Assembly: GCA_014896295.1 (NCBI GenBank) | Contig: JADBKR010000008.1 | Span: forward strand, 310,001 to 374,000 | Direction of reading: 5' to 3' | DNA from: Limnochordaceae bacterium | GTDB taxonomy: Bacteria > Bacillota > Limnochordia > Limnochordales > Geochordaceae | DNA: 64,000 nucleotides | In this document: positions 9,330 through 18,998 of the stretch, piece after piece | How the letters are laid out: every line of letters starts with the position of its first letter | How positions within the stretch are numbered: position 1 is the stretch's first letter | Position numbers and translations under genes: made by a program | Notes under the pieces: model-generated | Told to the model about the DNA's origin: nothing | Seen by the model: the letters and a program-made list of their open reading frames with translations, nothing else | Database searches by the model: none

Positions 9330-9863
9330 TCAGAGGCCCGGCAACGAGCGCCGGCCGCCATCCGGCAACGCCCCGGCCGGCCGCACCTCGTCGCCCACGT
9401 CGCCCAGGGCGGCCAGGTGGTCGGCGACGGTGCGGCCGGCCACCACGAGGCCGGGCGCGATCTCGGCCAGCGGTACCAGGACGAAGGCCCGCTGCAGCAT
9501 CCTCGGGTGCGGGAGGGTGAGCTCGGGGTCCTGGAGCGTGAGGTGGTCGTACACCAGGAGATCGATGTCGACGGTCCTGGGCCCCCAGCGCACGGTGCGC
9601 ACTCGCCCGAGCCGGCTCTCGATGGCGAGGGCGTGCGCGAGCAGGGCGCGCGGGTCGAGGGCCGTCTCCAGGAGGGCCACCGCGTTGAGGAAATCCGGCT
9701 GGCCGGCCAGCCCCCAGGGCTTCGTCTCGTAAAGGGACGATAGCCGGGCTACGGTCGTGGAGGGGAGCGCCGCGAGCATCTCCACCGCCCGGGCCAGGTG
9801 CCCTGCCCGGTCCCCGAGGTTGGAGCCCAATCCGACATACACCGGCACGGAGGGATCGTCCAT
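9330..9863 (-). CDS. folK: 2-amino-4-hydroxy-6-hydroxymethyldihydropteridine diphosphokinase
   Basis: Pyrophosphorylates 6-hydroxymethyl-dihydropterin, making the substrate for dihydropteroate synthase in folate synthesis in the cytosol. Typical HPPK motifs are present: VYVGLGSNLGDR at the N-terminus, SSLYETKPWG, QPDFLNAV, RWGPRTVDIDLLVY and LPHPRMLQRAFVLVPL. Start ATG 9863 is chosen because GGAG lies six bases upstream; a longer version from 9878 is possible. This ATG and the ATG of the divergent folP-folB gene are opposite strands of one CCATGG. A TACAAT box for this gene would lie at 9877-9882, inside the neighbour's coding region. Confidence 0.92.
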   Translation of the reverse strand: MDDPSVPVYVGLGSNLGDRAGHLARAVEMLAALPSTTVARLSSLYETKPWGLAGQPDFLNAVALLETALDPRALLAHALAIESRLGRVRTVRWGPRTVDIDLLVYDHLTLQDPELTLPHPRMLQRAFVLVPLAEIAPGLVVAGRTVADHLAALGDVGDEVRPAGALPDGGRRSLPGL

Positions 9864-11180
9864 GGCTTTCTCCGACATTGTAGCATCGCCCGGGGAGCCC
9901 CGGGCTCCCCGGTTCCTCGAGATGCCCCGCGCCCGGCTGGCGCTCGGGGCACGGACCTACGTCATGGGGGTGCTCAACGTGACCCCCGACTCGTTTTCGG
10001 ACGGTGAGGCGTACTTCGACGCCCATCGGGCCATCCGCCGGGCCCTGGAGATGGCCGAGGAGGGCGCCGACCTCATCGACGTCGGCGGCGAGTCGACCCG
10101 CCCGGGGGCCGAGGAGGTGCCCGAGGAGGAGGAGCTGCGGCGGGTGCTGCCCGTCATCGAGGCGGTCGCCGCCCGGCTCGACGTGCCGATCTCCATCGAC
10201 ACCCGCAAGGCCCGGGTCGCCCGGGAGGCGGTGCAGGCCGGGGCGCAGATGGTCAACGACGTCTCCGGGCTGGCCTTCGACCCGAGGATGGCCGAAACCG
10301 TCGCCAGCCTCGCGGTCCCGGTGGTCGTCATGCATACCCGGGGCACTCCCGCCACGATGCAGAGGCTCGCAGAGTACGGCGACGTGGTAGAAGAGTCGGC
10401 CCGGGAACTGGCCGGGCGGGTGGAGGTCGCGCTGAAGGCCGGCATCCCACCCGAGCGCATCGTGGTCGACCCCGGCTTCGGCTTCGCCAAGACGGTCGCC
10501 CACAACTACCGCCTGCTCGCCCGCCTGCGGGAGTGGCACGACCACGTGCACCTGCGCCTGCGCCTGCCGGATGCGCCGCCCTTCCCGCTGCTCGTGGGGA
10601 CGTCGCGCAAGACGTTCATCGGGAGGGTGCTCGGCAACGCGCCGCCCCTCGAGCGCCTGGAGGGTACGGCGGCCACGGTGGCGCTCGCCATCGCCGGCGG
10701 GGCCGACATCGTGCGGGTGCACGACGTCCGGTCCATGGTGCGCCTCGCCCGGGTCGCCGACGCGGCCGTCCGGGCAGGCGGCCGGCCACACCTCGTGCCC
10801 CGCGCCTCGGAGCTCACCGTCAGCATCGAGGGGATGAGCTTCTCGGCGCGCCACGGGGTCTACGAGCAGGAGCGCTCGGGCCCGCCCCAGCCGTTCGTGG
10901 TCGACGTGACGCTCTGGCTGAAGGCGGAGCCGGCCGCCGACGCGCTGGACGAGACCGTGGACTACTCGAAGGTCTGGACGTGGGTGCAGGAGATCGTCGC
11001 CGGCGGGCCTCCCACCCGGCTCATCGAAACCCTGGCGGCCCGCGTCGCCGACGCCATCGAAAGCCGTACCCGGGGAAGCTGCGGCGGATCCGGGTGCGCG
11101 TCCACAAGCCCGCCGCCCCGATGCCCGGCCCCGTGCAAGACGTGGCGGCCACCGTCGAGCGCACCCTGAGCGGTGGCTGA
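9862..11180 (+). CDS. folP-folB: Dihydropteroate synthase-dihydroneopterin aldolase fusion (FolP-FolB), frameshifted
   Basis: Residues about 30-310 form a canonical DHPS: VMGVLNVTPDSFSDG, GGESTRPGA, SIDTRKA, NDVSGLAFD, VDPGFGFAKT and GTSRKTFIG. Residues about 318-438 form a dihydroneopterin aldolase: SIEGMSFSARHGVYEQER, then VDYSKVW and LIETLAARVADAI. The final FolB strand (RVRVHKPAAPMPGPV) is read in another frame after about 11065, so one single-base indel separates it. With folK this gives three consecutive folate steps in two divergent genes. ATG 9862 follows GGAGG by eight bases. A start at ATG 9922 is possible but has no clear ribosome-binding site. FolP-FolB order in one polypeptide is uncommon in bacteria, to my knowledge. 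Confidence 0.87.
9890..9912. repeat. Perfect 11-bp inverted repeat (candidate operator or hairpin)
   Basis: CCGGGGAGCCC pairs with GGGCTCCCCGG around a single central C. It lies in the first codons of folP-folB and about where the -35 region of a folK promoter would fall, since TACAAT is at 9877-9882 on the minus strand. It could be an operator for the divergent pair, an RNA hairpin in the folP mRNA, or chance in GC-rich DNA. Confidence 0.5.
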
Positions 11181-11232
11181 AAGAAAGCGAGGAAGCCTGC
11201 CCCCGGGTACGTACGCTCGACCGGCCTCTCTC

Positions 11233-12612
11233 TCAGCCGGAGCGGGCCACGCTGCGGCGCAGGACGTGCTGCACGAAGGCGCGGGCCGTGTCGCCGCAGG
11301 TGCGGGTCGGCCAGTCGACCGACTCCTTCAGGCCGCTTCGCACCCGCTCCCGGAGCTCCGCAAACCGCCGCTGCAGCGCCTGCCGGTCGGCGCCTGCGTC
11401 GCCCATCCACGAGAGCGCGCCATCGGTCACGATGAGATCGACGGCAGCCTCCAGCAGCTCGGTCCACCGGCCCATGTCCTCGATCCACGGCCGCATGTCG
11501 GCCAGCACGGGGTAGCGCTCCGCCCCCTGCCGCAACGCCGCATGCGCCTGGCGCAGCTCGGCGATCCCCTGCTGGAGCTCGCGCAGGCCCTCTTCGAAGT
11601 GGAAGCTCCCGGTCAGCTCCTCGAACCGCCGGAAAAGGCCGACCAGCCACGGCGGCTCCTCGGGGGCGAGCGGCGTGATGCTGGCGCACCGGGCGAGCGT
11701 GCCCAGCGCCTGCACGAGCGTCTCGTCTCCGCCGAGGAGTTGGCGAGCGCCTTCTGACCACGCCTGCTCGGGGTCGTAGCGAGACGGCGCCTGCAGGTAC
11801 CGCCCGATGGTGAAGAGCGCAAGGCGCGAGGCGTACGGCTGGTTCATGGGGTTGGCAAAGACGCCGCGCAGGATCCCGTCCAGGTGAGCCCCACGGCCGG
11901 TGTAAGGGCCGATGTGGAGCTCCGGCGCCATGTGGGCGTCGTTGACGGGGTAGTTGTCCCACAAGAGCGGCGGCCGGCGCATGACCTCCGCCACCCGGCG
12001 GGCGTGCTCGTCCGGCACCTCCCGGGAGCAGACGGCGGGGCCCGTCCAGAAGAGATCGACGGCCCGGTCCAGCCGCTCCCCGAGCTCCCGCAGGTAAGGC
12101 ACGTCCGGGTCGCCGCAGTAATGGGTGGGGCAGACCATCAAGTGGAGCCCCCGGGGCTGCATCCGCCGCCACAGCCGCCCTGCGAAGTCGGCCTGAGCCT
12201 CCGCCAGAGTCGCGTACGCCCGGCGGTCCTCCTCGTGCCCGAGCGCCGGCGGGATGTCGTCGAAAAAGAGCCCGAACGCTCGCACCCCTATCCCCACGAA
12301 CGCCTCCAGCTTGGCCCACAGCCGGTCGAGCTCCGCCGGGTCGGAGTAGACCAGGGACAGCCCGGGGCTGATGGCCACCATCCACTCGACTCCGCTCGCC
12401 CGCCCGGCCTGCGCCAGCTCCTCGAACCGCCGCATGGCCTCGGGCGGGTACGGCTCGCGCCACCGGTCCCGGTGCAGCGGGTCGTCCTTGGGTGCATACA
12501 GGTACGCGTTGAAATGGTGCCTGCCCAGCCAGTCGATCGTGTCGAGCCGCTGCTCGTGGGTCCAGGGACGCCCGTAAAACCCCTCGACGACCCCCCGCCA
12601 CACCAGCGCCAT
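11233..12612 (-). CDS. GH84-family beta-N-acetylglucosaminidase-like protein
   Basis: A 459-residue protein matching the catalytic (beta/alpha)8 barrel of glycoside hydrolase family 84 (bacterial O-GlcNAcase/NagJ group). The start of the barrel reads RGVVEGFYGRPWTHEQR and NAYLYAPKDDPLHRDRWREPYP. The paired catalytic aspartates are in GLFFDDIPP near residue 123. A conserved WDNYPVND segment follows, then a helical C-terminus. Family members cleave terminal beta-GlcNAc by substrate-assisted catalysis. There is no signal peptide from ATG 12612, which is chosen for AGGGGTGA just upstream. The protein is therefore probably cytosolic and may act on imported amino-sugar material or recycled cell-wall fragments. 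The S9 peptidase gene lies 145 bp upstream on the same strand. Confidence 0.85.
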   Translation of the reverse strand: MALVWRGVVEGFYGRPWTHEQRLDTIDWLGRHHFNAYLYAPKDDPLHRDRWREPYPPEAMRRFEELAQAGRASGVEWMVAISPGLSLVYSDPAELDRLWAKLEAFVGIGVRAFGLFFDDIPPALGHEEDRRAYATLAEAQADFAGRLWRRMQPRGLHLMVCPTHYCGDPDVPYLRELGERLDRAVDLFWTGPAVCSREVPDEHARRVAEVMRRPPLLWDNYPVNDAHMAPELHIGPYTGRGAHLDGILRGVFANPMNQPYASRLALFTIGRYLQAPSRYDPEQAWSEGARQLLGGDETLVQALGTLARCASITPLAPEEPPWLVGLFRRFEELTGSFHFEEGLRELQQGIAELRQAHAALRQGAERYPVLADMRPWIEDMGRWTELLEAAVDLIVTDGALSWMGDAGADRQALQRRFAELRERVRSGLKESVDWPTRTCGDTARAFVQHVLRRSVARSG

Positions 12613-12757
12613 CCCGTCACCCCTGCCCTCTCTGCCTTTTCCGCCTTGCTCCGCCGCGCCCGCGCGGCGCCACCTGCCCACTTCTCGGACGCAGCATCCA
12701 CCTCCTCCGGCTGCGCGACCCGGCGCCCGGCGCAGGGCACGCCCGGGCAGGGCACCG

Positions 12758-14695
12758 TCAAGCAAAGACGACGTATCGCCTCAAGAAGGCCTCGAGCGCG
12801 GCGTAGTACGCCTCCACGGTCTCCCGCTTGCGCCACCCGTGCCCCTCGCCCGGGTAAACGTGGTACTCGTGCGGCACACCGCGGCGCCGCAGCGCTTCGA
12901 CGAGGGCATCCGCCTGGCTTCGGGGCACGACCCGATCCTCGTCGCCCTGGAAGATGGCCAGCGGATCCCGGATCCGGTCGGCCACGAAAAGCGGCGAACG
13001 CTCCCGGTACGCGGCCGCCGCCTCCGGAAGCGGGCCCACCAGGGAGTCCGTGTAGTGCGCCTCGAACTTGTGCGTCTGGCTGGCCAACTGAAAGAGGTCC
13101 GTGACCCCGCTGACCGAGACGCCCGCCCGGAAGAAGCCCGGGTGCTCGGCCAGCGCCCGCAGCACGGTGTAACCGCCGGCGCTGCCGCCCATGATCACCA
13201 TGCGCTCACGGTCGACGAGCCCCTCTTGCGCCAGCCGGGCCGCGCCGCTCACGGCATCCTCCACGTCGAGCACGCCCCAGCGGCCCTTCAGCGCCTCCCG
13301 GTAGGCTCGCCCGTACCCCGCGCTCCCCCGGTAGTCGACGTCCAGCACGGCGTATCCCCGGCTGGTCATGAACGCCACCTCCGGCGCCCACCCCGGCGTC
13401 GCCTGGGAGGTCGGGCCGCCGTGCACCCGTACGACGAGCGGCGGGCGCCCCTTGCCCGTGTACTGCGGGTTGGCCGGGCGGTAGAAAAGCCCATGGACCT
13501 CCCCGCCGTCCGGGGCGATCCAGCGCCGGTGCTCCGGCCACGAAAAATAGCCGTCCGGGACGTCCTCCGCCTGCGAACGGGCCACCACCGCCGCGGGCCT
13601 GCCGGGCTCCATGACCACGACCCTTCGCGGAACGGCCGGCGATGAGGCCAGGAGGGCGATCCGGCCGCGGCCAGGATCCACGGCCAGTTGCTGCAACACG
13701 GTGTAGCCGGCCGGATGCCCGCCCGGTCGCTCCTCTCCGGCCTTTCCCTCCCGGGGCTCTCCCTCGACGATGGGCACAGGATGGGCCCTGCGCGCCGCGA
13801 GATCGTACGCCCAAAGCTCGACCCGCCCCTCGCGGCTTCGCAGGAAGTAGACCGCGCCGCCGCCGGGGCTCCACCCCAGCGTGCGCATGCCCTGGCGCCA
13901 GTTGCGCAGCCCGTGCTCGGCCTCTTCCCGGAGGGCGGGCTCCGACCGTCCGGTCTGCAGATCGCAGAGGTGGAGGTTGGCCCACCCCGTCTCGTCGCTG
14001 ACGTAGGCGAGCCACCGCCCGTCCGGCGAGAAGGCAGGCTGGAACACCTCGACGTCGTCGCCGCCCGCGACCGTTTCGACCCGTGAGACGACGGGCAGGC
14101 CGCGGGGACCCTCCTCCAGATGAGCCAGGCGCAACTCGCTCCCGTCCCACGGCATCCGCGGATGGTTCCACGAGACGAAGGCGAGCATGCGGCCCGAAGG
14201 ATGCCACGCAGCCTGCGCGTAGAAGTCGGCGCCGTCCACCAGCTCTTGCGGCCAGCGCTCGCCCCGGGCGTCGACGATCGCCAGCACGTCGCGGCCTTCA
14301 TAGCTGTGAACGAAGACCACCCAGCGCCCGTCCGGGGAGACCTGAGGAGACGCCGCCGCGCCGAACGCGGGGGTCAGGGCCCGGGCCACGCCTTTCCCGA
14401 GGGGTTTACGGTACAGCCGTCCCTCCCGGGCCACGTAGTACACCTGGCCGCCCTGCACGGTGAAGTCGCCGCCGCCGTACCCGACCGCGGCCCGCACCGA
14501 GTGTTCGACGGTGATCTGCCGCGCCGCCTCGCCGCCGGCGCCGGCGGCCATGAGCACCCCCACGCCCGATCGTTCCTCGTGCCAGACGAGCTGCCCGGTC
14601 TCGTCGTCCCAGGCCACGTCGGTGAGGGTGACGCCGCCGGCCATGCGCGCCGGCGACAGGGGGCTTTCCCATAGCCCGTAAGGAGCCTCGGTCAT
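12758..14695 (-). CDS. S9-family prolyl oligopeptidase-like serine peptidase
   Basis: A 645-residue protein with an N-terminal WD40-like propeller and a C-terminal alpha/beta-hydrolase. The propeller is seen as repeats such as SPDGRWVVFVHS and SPDGRWLAYVSDETGW. In the hydrolase, VVRVHGGPTSQ forms the oxyanion region, GGSAGGYTVL carries the nucleophile serine, the acid is in FQGDEDRVVP, and the histidine is in YPGEGHGW. No signal peptide is seen, so it probably cleaves short peptides in the cytosol (acylaminoacyl/dipeptidyl peptidase type). ATG 14695 lies five bases after the MFS transporter stop, suggesting the aldehyde dehydrogenase, MFS gene and this peptidase are one operon. Confidence 0.9.
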   Translation of the reverse strand: MTEAPYGLWESPLSPARMAGGVTLTDVAWDDETGQLVWHEERSGVGVLMAAGAGGEAARQITVEHSVRAAVGYGGGDFTVQGGQVYYVAREGRLYRKPLGKGVARALTPAFGAAASPQVSPDGRWVVFVHSYEGRDVLAIVDARGERWPQELVDGADFYAQAAWHPSGRMLAFVSWNHPRMPWDGSELRLAHLEEGPRGLPVVSRVETVAGGDDVEVFQPAFSPDGRWLAYVSDETGWANLHLCDLQTGRSEPALREEAEHGLRNWRQGMRTLGWSPGGGAVYFLRSREGRVELWAYDLAARRAHPVPIVEGEPREGKAGEERPGGHPAGYTVLQQLAVDPGRGRIALLASSPAVPRRVVVMEPGRPAAVVARSQAEDVPDGYFSWPEHRRWIAPDGGEVHGLFYRPANPQYTGKGRPPLVVRVHGGPTSQATPGWAPEVAFMTSRGYAVLDVDYRGSAGYGRAYREALKGRWGVLDVEDAVSGAARLAQEGLVDRERMVIMGGSAGGYTVLRALAEHPGFFRAGVSVSGVTDLFQLASQTHKFEAHYTDSLVGPLPEAAAAYRERSPLFVADRIRDPLAIFQGDEDRVVPRSQADALVEALRRRGVPHEYHVYPGEGHGWRKRETVEAYYAALEAFLRRYVVFA

Positions 14696-14700
14696 CGCAT

Positions 14701-16204
14701 TCACCACCGGCCTTCGTCCGCGTCCAACCGCGGCACTTGCGCGGCCGCCGGGCGTCTTTTGCCCGTCCACGGCAAGGCCGCCACCGATGCGACGGCCCCC
14801 AGCAGCGCGATCCCCGCGCCCGCCGCCATGGCCCCGTGCAAGCCGGCAAGGAAGCGCCCGCCCTCGGCGGCGGCCGCCTCGACCTGGGCGCCTGCCACGG
14901 CCATGAAGACCGTCCCGGACACCGCGATGCCCAGCACCATGCCGATGTTGCGCATGCTCGCGAGCATCCCGCCCGCGATGCCCAGGCGCTCTCTCGCAAC
15001 GCTGCCCATGATCGTGCTGTTGTTGGGCGTCTGGAAGAGGGCGCTGCCCAGCCCGAGCAGGGCCAGCCCCCAGAAGACCCCGGCGAGGGGCGTCGCGCCG
15101 TCCAGCCGGGTCATGTTGGCGACCGCCACGGCCATCAGCGCCATGCCCCCGGCCGCCAGCCACCGCGAGCCCCACCGGTCCGTGAGGTACCCGGCGGCGG
15201 GCGCTATGACCGTGAGGGCTACCGGGAAACCCAGCATGAGCACCCCCGCCCGGTCGGGCGGGATCCCCCGCAGGTTCTGCAGGTAAAACGGCAGCAGGAA
15301 GGTCACCGAGGACTGCGCCAGGTAGTTGGCGAGGCTGCTCACGTTGGCGAGCACGAAGGTGCGGTTCTTGAAGACGGCAGAGCTCGACCATCGGGTGGTC
15401 GATGCGCCGCTCCACCGCCACGAAGAGCCCGAGCAGCGCCGCGCCCGCCCCGGCCGAGCCCAGCGTGGCGGCGCTCGCCCAGCCCCAGCGGGGCGCCTGG
15501 CTCAGCGCGAGCAGCACCAGCAGCAACCCCGAGAAGAGCAGCATCGCGCCCGCCAGGTCGAACCGCTCCCGCACCACCCGGCGCGGCCCGGGGAGCACCC
15601 GGGCGGCCCAGAGGGTGCCGACGAGGCCGATCGGCAGGTTGATGGAGAAAATCGAGCGCCAGCCGAAGTGCTCGACGAGCAAGCCCCCGAGCACCGGCCC
15701 GATGGCGAGGCCCGCCGCCACCGCCACCGCGTTGGTGCCGAGCGCCCTTCCCCGTTCGCTCGCAGGAAAGACGTCGGTGATGATCGCAGGGCCGGCGGCC
15801 ATCATCATGCCCGCCCCCACCGCCTGCACCGCCCGGAAGGCGATGAGCCACCCGATGCCCGGGGAGGCGGCGCACAGGAGCGACCCGCCGGTGAAGAGGC
15901 CAAAGCCCGACAGATAGGTGCGGCGGTGGCCGTACATGTCGCCCAGGCGCCCCCACGTGAGCAGCAGGCTGCTGATCACCAGCAGGTACGCCATGGCCAC
16001 CCACTCGGAGACGGATAGCGTGGTGCGGAGATCCTGGGTGATCACGGGCAGGGCGATTCCGACGACGCTGCCGTCGACGGGCCCCATCAGCGTGCCGACG
16101 AAGATGGCGGAGAGAATCCGCCACCGGAGCGGGTGCCCCGCCACGCCACGTTCCCAGGCCGCCACCTCTCCCTGCGCCGGTGCGGACGCCGGCAGGCGCG
16201 TCAT
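14701..16204 (-). CDS. DHA2-type MFS drug-efflux transporter, frameshifted
   Basis: An inner-membrane proton-driven exporter with about 14 predicted helices. The N-terminal half carries GPVDGSVVGIALPVI and the MFS loop motif GRLGDMYGHRR, followed by AVQAVGAGMMMAAGPAIITDVFP and GPVLGGLLVEHFGWR. That half is in one frame and the second half, from NRTFVLANVSSLANYLAQ onward, is in another. A single-base indel lies near 15375-15390. Corrected length is about 500 residues, as expected for the EmrB/QacA group. ATG 16204 overlaps the aldehyde dehydrogenase stop as ATGA, indicating translational coupling. The substrate cannot be read from sequence. Confidence 0.83.
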
Positions 16205-17673
16205 TCGTAGCGCACGCATACGTTCTTCACCTGGGTGTAGTGCTGCAGGGTCTCCAACCCCTTCTCCCGGCCGAAGCCGCTTTTCTTGTACCCGCCGAAG
16301 GGCATCTCCACCCCGCCCCCGGCACCGTAGGTGTTGACGAAGACCTGGCCCACCCGTAACTCGGCCGCCATCCGGTGCGCGGTGGACAGATCCCGCGTCC
16401 AGATCCCCGCCACCAGCCCGTAGGCCGTGCCGTTGGCCAGGGCGACGGCCTCGTCCGGCGTGTCGAAGGGCATGATGGCCAGCACGGGCCCGAAGATCTC
16501 CTCCTGGGCGATACGCATGATCGGCGACACCTCGTCGAACAGCGTCGGTTCCACGAAATACCCGCCGCTCAGCTCCGGTTGCTCGGGTACCCGTCCGCCC
16601 GCCACGAGGCGCGCCCCCTCCGAGCGGCCGGCCTCGACGTAGCCCAGCACCCGTTGCTGCTGGCGCCGGCTGATGATGGGGCCCATGTCCGGGTCCTCGA
16701 CGCCCGGGCCGAGGCGCATCTGCGAGACGATGCGCTGCAGGCCCTCCACCGCCTCCCGGTGCACCCGCCGGTCGACGATGAGCCGGGACGCCGCCGAGCA
16801 GGTCTGGCCGGCGTTTTGGAAAATGGCCTGGGCCGTCGCCGGGATGGCGCGGTCCAGGTCCGCGTCGCCCATCACGATCATGGGCGACTTGCCCCCGAGC
16901 TCCAGGAGAACGGGCTTGATGCCCCGGGCGGCCGCCTGCATGACGATGCTCCCCGTCTCGACCGACCCGGTGAACGTGATGTGGTCGACGTCCGGGTGAG
17001 AGGCCAGGGCTGCACCTGCCTCTTCGCCGTAGCCCGTCACCACGTTGACCACCCCGGCCGGCACGCCCACCTCGTGGAGGATGCCGGCGAGCTCCAGGGT
17101 GGTGAGCGAGGCCTCCTCGGCGGGCTTGAGCACCACCGTGTTGCCGGCGGCGAGAGCCGGTGCCAGCCCGCGGGAGGCGATCTGGATGGGATAGTTCCAC
17201 GGGATGATGAACGCGCAGACCCCGACGGGTTCCCGCAGCACGTAGTCCAGGAAGCCCGGGCCGAGCGGGATCGTCTGCCCCAGGATCTTGTCGGCGATGC
17301 CCGCGTAGTACTCGAAGTAGCGGGCCGCTACCGCGACGTCGGTACGGGCCTGGCGCAGGGGCTTGCCTGTGTCGAGGCTCTCGAGGCGGGCCAGGGAGTC
17401 GGAGCGTTGCCGGATACGGCGGGCGGCCTCGTAGAGCCACTCGACCCGGCGGCGGGGCTCGATGCGCTTCCATCCCGGGCTTTCCAGCGCGGCTCTCGCC
17501 GCCGCCACCGCCCGATCGACGTCCGCCTTGCCGCCCCTGGCAAGATGGGCGAGGACGTGACCGGTCGCCGGGTCGACCGACTCGAAGTACTGGCCCGAGG
17601 CAGGAGCGACCCACTCGCCTCCGATCCAGAGGTCATAGCGGCGAGGCTCTTCTTGCGCCGGCGCGACGGCCAT
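16201..17673 (-). CDS. NAD(P)-dependent aldehyde dehydrogenase
   Basis: A full-length ALDH superfamily enzyme (about 490 residues) that oxidises an aldehyde to its acid. Visible signatures are IIPWNYPIQIASRGLAPALAA, LKPAEEASLT, the cofactor loop TFTGSVETG, the general base in LELGGKSP near residue 250, and the catalytic cysteine in NAGQTCSAASRL near 285. FGPVLAIMPF and PFGGYKKSGFGREKG complete the fold. It is close to the betaine-aldehyde/generic ALDH group; the natural substrate is unknown. ATG 17673 is favoured because GGGGGG is about ten bases upstream; ATG 17682 would nearly touch it. The downstream MFS gene overlaps by four bases. Confidence 0.92.
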   Translation of the reverse strand: MAVAPAQEEPRRYDLWIGGEWVAPASGQYFESVDPATGHVLAHLARGGKADVDRAVAAARAALESPGWKRIEPRRRVEWLYEAARRIRQRSDSLARLESLDTGKPLRQARTDVAVAARYFEYYAGIADKILGQTIPLGPGFLDYVLREPVGVCAFIIPWNYPIQIASRGLAPALAAGNTVVLKPAEEASLTTLELAGILHEVGVPAGVVNVVTGYGEEAGAALASHPDVDHITFTGSVETGSIVMQAAARGIKPVLLELGGKSPMIVMGDADLDRAIPATAQAIFQNAGQTCSAASRLIVDRRVHREAVEGLQRIVSQMRLGPGVEDPDMGPIISRRQQQRVLGYVEAGRSEGARLVAGGRVPEQPELSGGYFVEPTLFDEVSPIMRIAQEEIFGPVLAIMPFDTPDEAVALANGTAYGLVAGIWTRDLSTAHRMAAELRVGQVFVNTYGAGGGVEMPFGGYKKSGFGREKGLETLQHYTQVKNVCVRYE

Positions 17674-17895
17674 CTGGTGCATGCCCCCCTTTTCTGCCGG
17701 GTGCCGCGGCCGGGACGCCCAGCCGGCCGCCCCCGGCCTCCTGCAGATGCCAACATTCCCTGCGAAGGCCATCGCTCCTATCCTATCGGATCCGAGCGCT
17801 CCTGGCTTGCCGCCGCGTGGAAGGCGGTCCGCCCGGCCCCAGCGCCGCCAGCGAGTTGCGCGACTGCACGCCGCGTCGCGCCGGAAGACTCCTGG

Positions 17896-18998
17896 ATGGA
17901 GGTGTGGCAGGCAGTGTCCAACGAACGCTGGCTTCGTATCGCCGCCGCTGCCGCGGTGCTCCTGTTCGTGGTGGCGGCAGCGGCCATCGCAGGTCAGTTG
18001 CGCTCCTCCCAGGAGTCGGCCCGGCTGCGCGACCAGCTGAGCGCCCTGCAGCGCCGGCCCGCAGCGCAGGCGTCGCCGGCGCCACCCGGCCCCGCGAGCC
18101 CCCCTCACCGGTCGCTTTCACCCGGGTGCAGGTGGTGCAGGATACGACGACCGCGCCGGCCGCCCCCTCCGGGCAAGCCGGGTCGCCCACGACGTCGCCC
18201 GGGTCACCCACGACGTCGCAGGGAGGCGCCGGGGCACCTGCTCGCCGCGCGGCAGCAGGGCCGGCCCGGCGTCCGGCCGCGGCCGGGGCCAAGCAGCCCC
18301 TTGCCGTCCCGGCCAGGCGCCCGGTCTCCGGCCCTGCCCCTGCGCTCGACCGGGGGCCGATCTCGGTGCAGGCGACGGTGACCAACCGCACCAGTCGGAC
18401 GCTGAAACAGCCGGTCTATGCGCTGCTCATCGCCACTGGACCCTCGGGACCCGTCCAAGCCGCCGCAGATCCAGCGCCAGAGCACCGTCATCGAGTCGCT
18501 CGGGCCCGGCGACACGACGACCGTAACCGTGAGGGGGCTCACCATCGACGACCCGGCCCTGCACTACGAGCTCGTGGTCAACACGCCGGCCGTCGACCCG
18601 GCCCGGACCGGCGGCACCGTCGCCAAGGTCGTACCCACGGTACGACCGGCTACGGTGCGCCCCGCGCCGACGGCTCCGCAGGCTCCGGCCCGACCTCCTG
18701 AGCCGCCCCGAGCCCAGGCGCCGGCACCGACTCCGCCTGCCGGTCCTGCAGGCCCTGCAGGGCCTGCGGGACCGCCCGGCCCGCCGGGACCCCTGGCCCG
18801 CCCGGCCCGCCAGGCCCCTCTCCTGCCCCGCCACCAACCCCGGCACCGTCGCCGGAGCCGTCGCCCGCGCCCTCCCCAACCCCTTCGCCAGAGCCCAGAC
18901 CGGCTCCGGGCCCTGCACCGGCACCCTCCCCCGCGCCGGCACCGGCGCCGCCACGCCCGGAACCGGCCCCTGCTCCGACGGACGCCCCGGAGGAGTAG
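17896..18998 (+). CDS. Membrane-anchored proline-rich, collagen-like protein of unknown function, several frameshifts
   Basis: Not recognised as a known family. The N-terminus has one membrane helix ([20 protein letters not shown]), then a short coiled coil ([16 protein letters not shown]). A Pro/Ala/Thr/Ser-rich linker follows, and then a beta-sandwich-like segment ([40 protein letters not shown]) resembling transglutaminase/CARDB-like surface domains. The tail has [16 protein letters not shown] repeats and alternating [10 protein letters not shown] runs to TAG 18998. Continuous reading needs shifts near 18100, 18440 and 18795. The N-in anchor and extended tail suggest a rod projecting into the periplasm. 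The start is uncertain: ATG 17896 is used, but GTG codons downstream have better spacing to GGAGG. Confidence 0.55.

Noticed and set aside
12758-17614. A 1618-codon open frame on the minus strand
   Set aside because: It is read through an out-of-frame part of the aldehyde dehydrogenase, then half of the MFS gene, then the S9 peptidase. The three genes have their own starts and stops; the long frame exists because of GC-rich codon bias and one frameshift.
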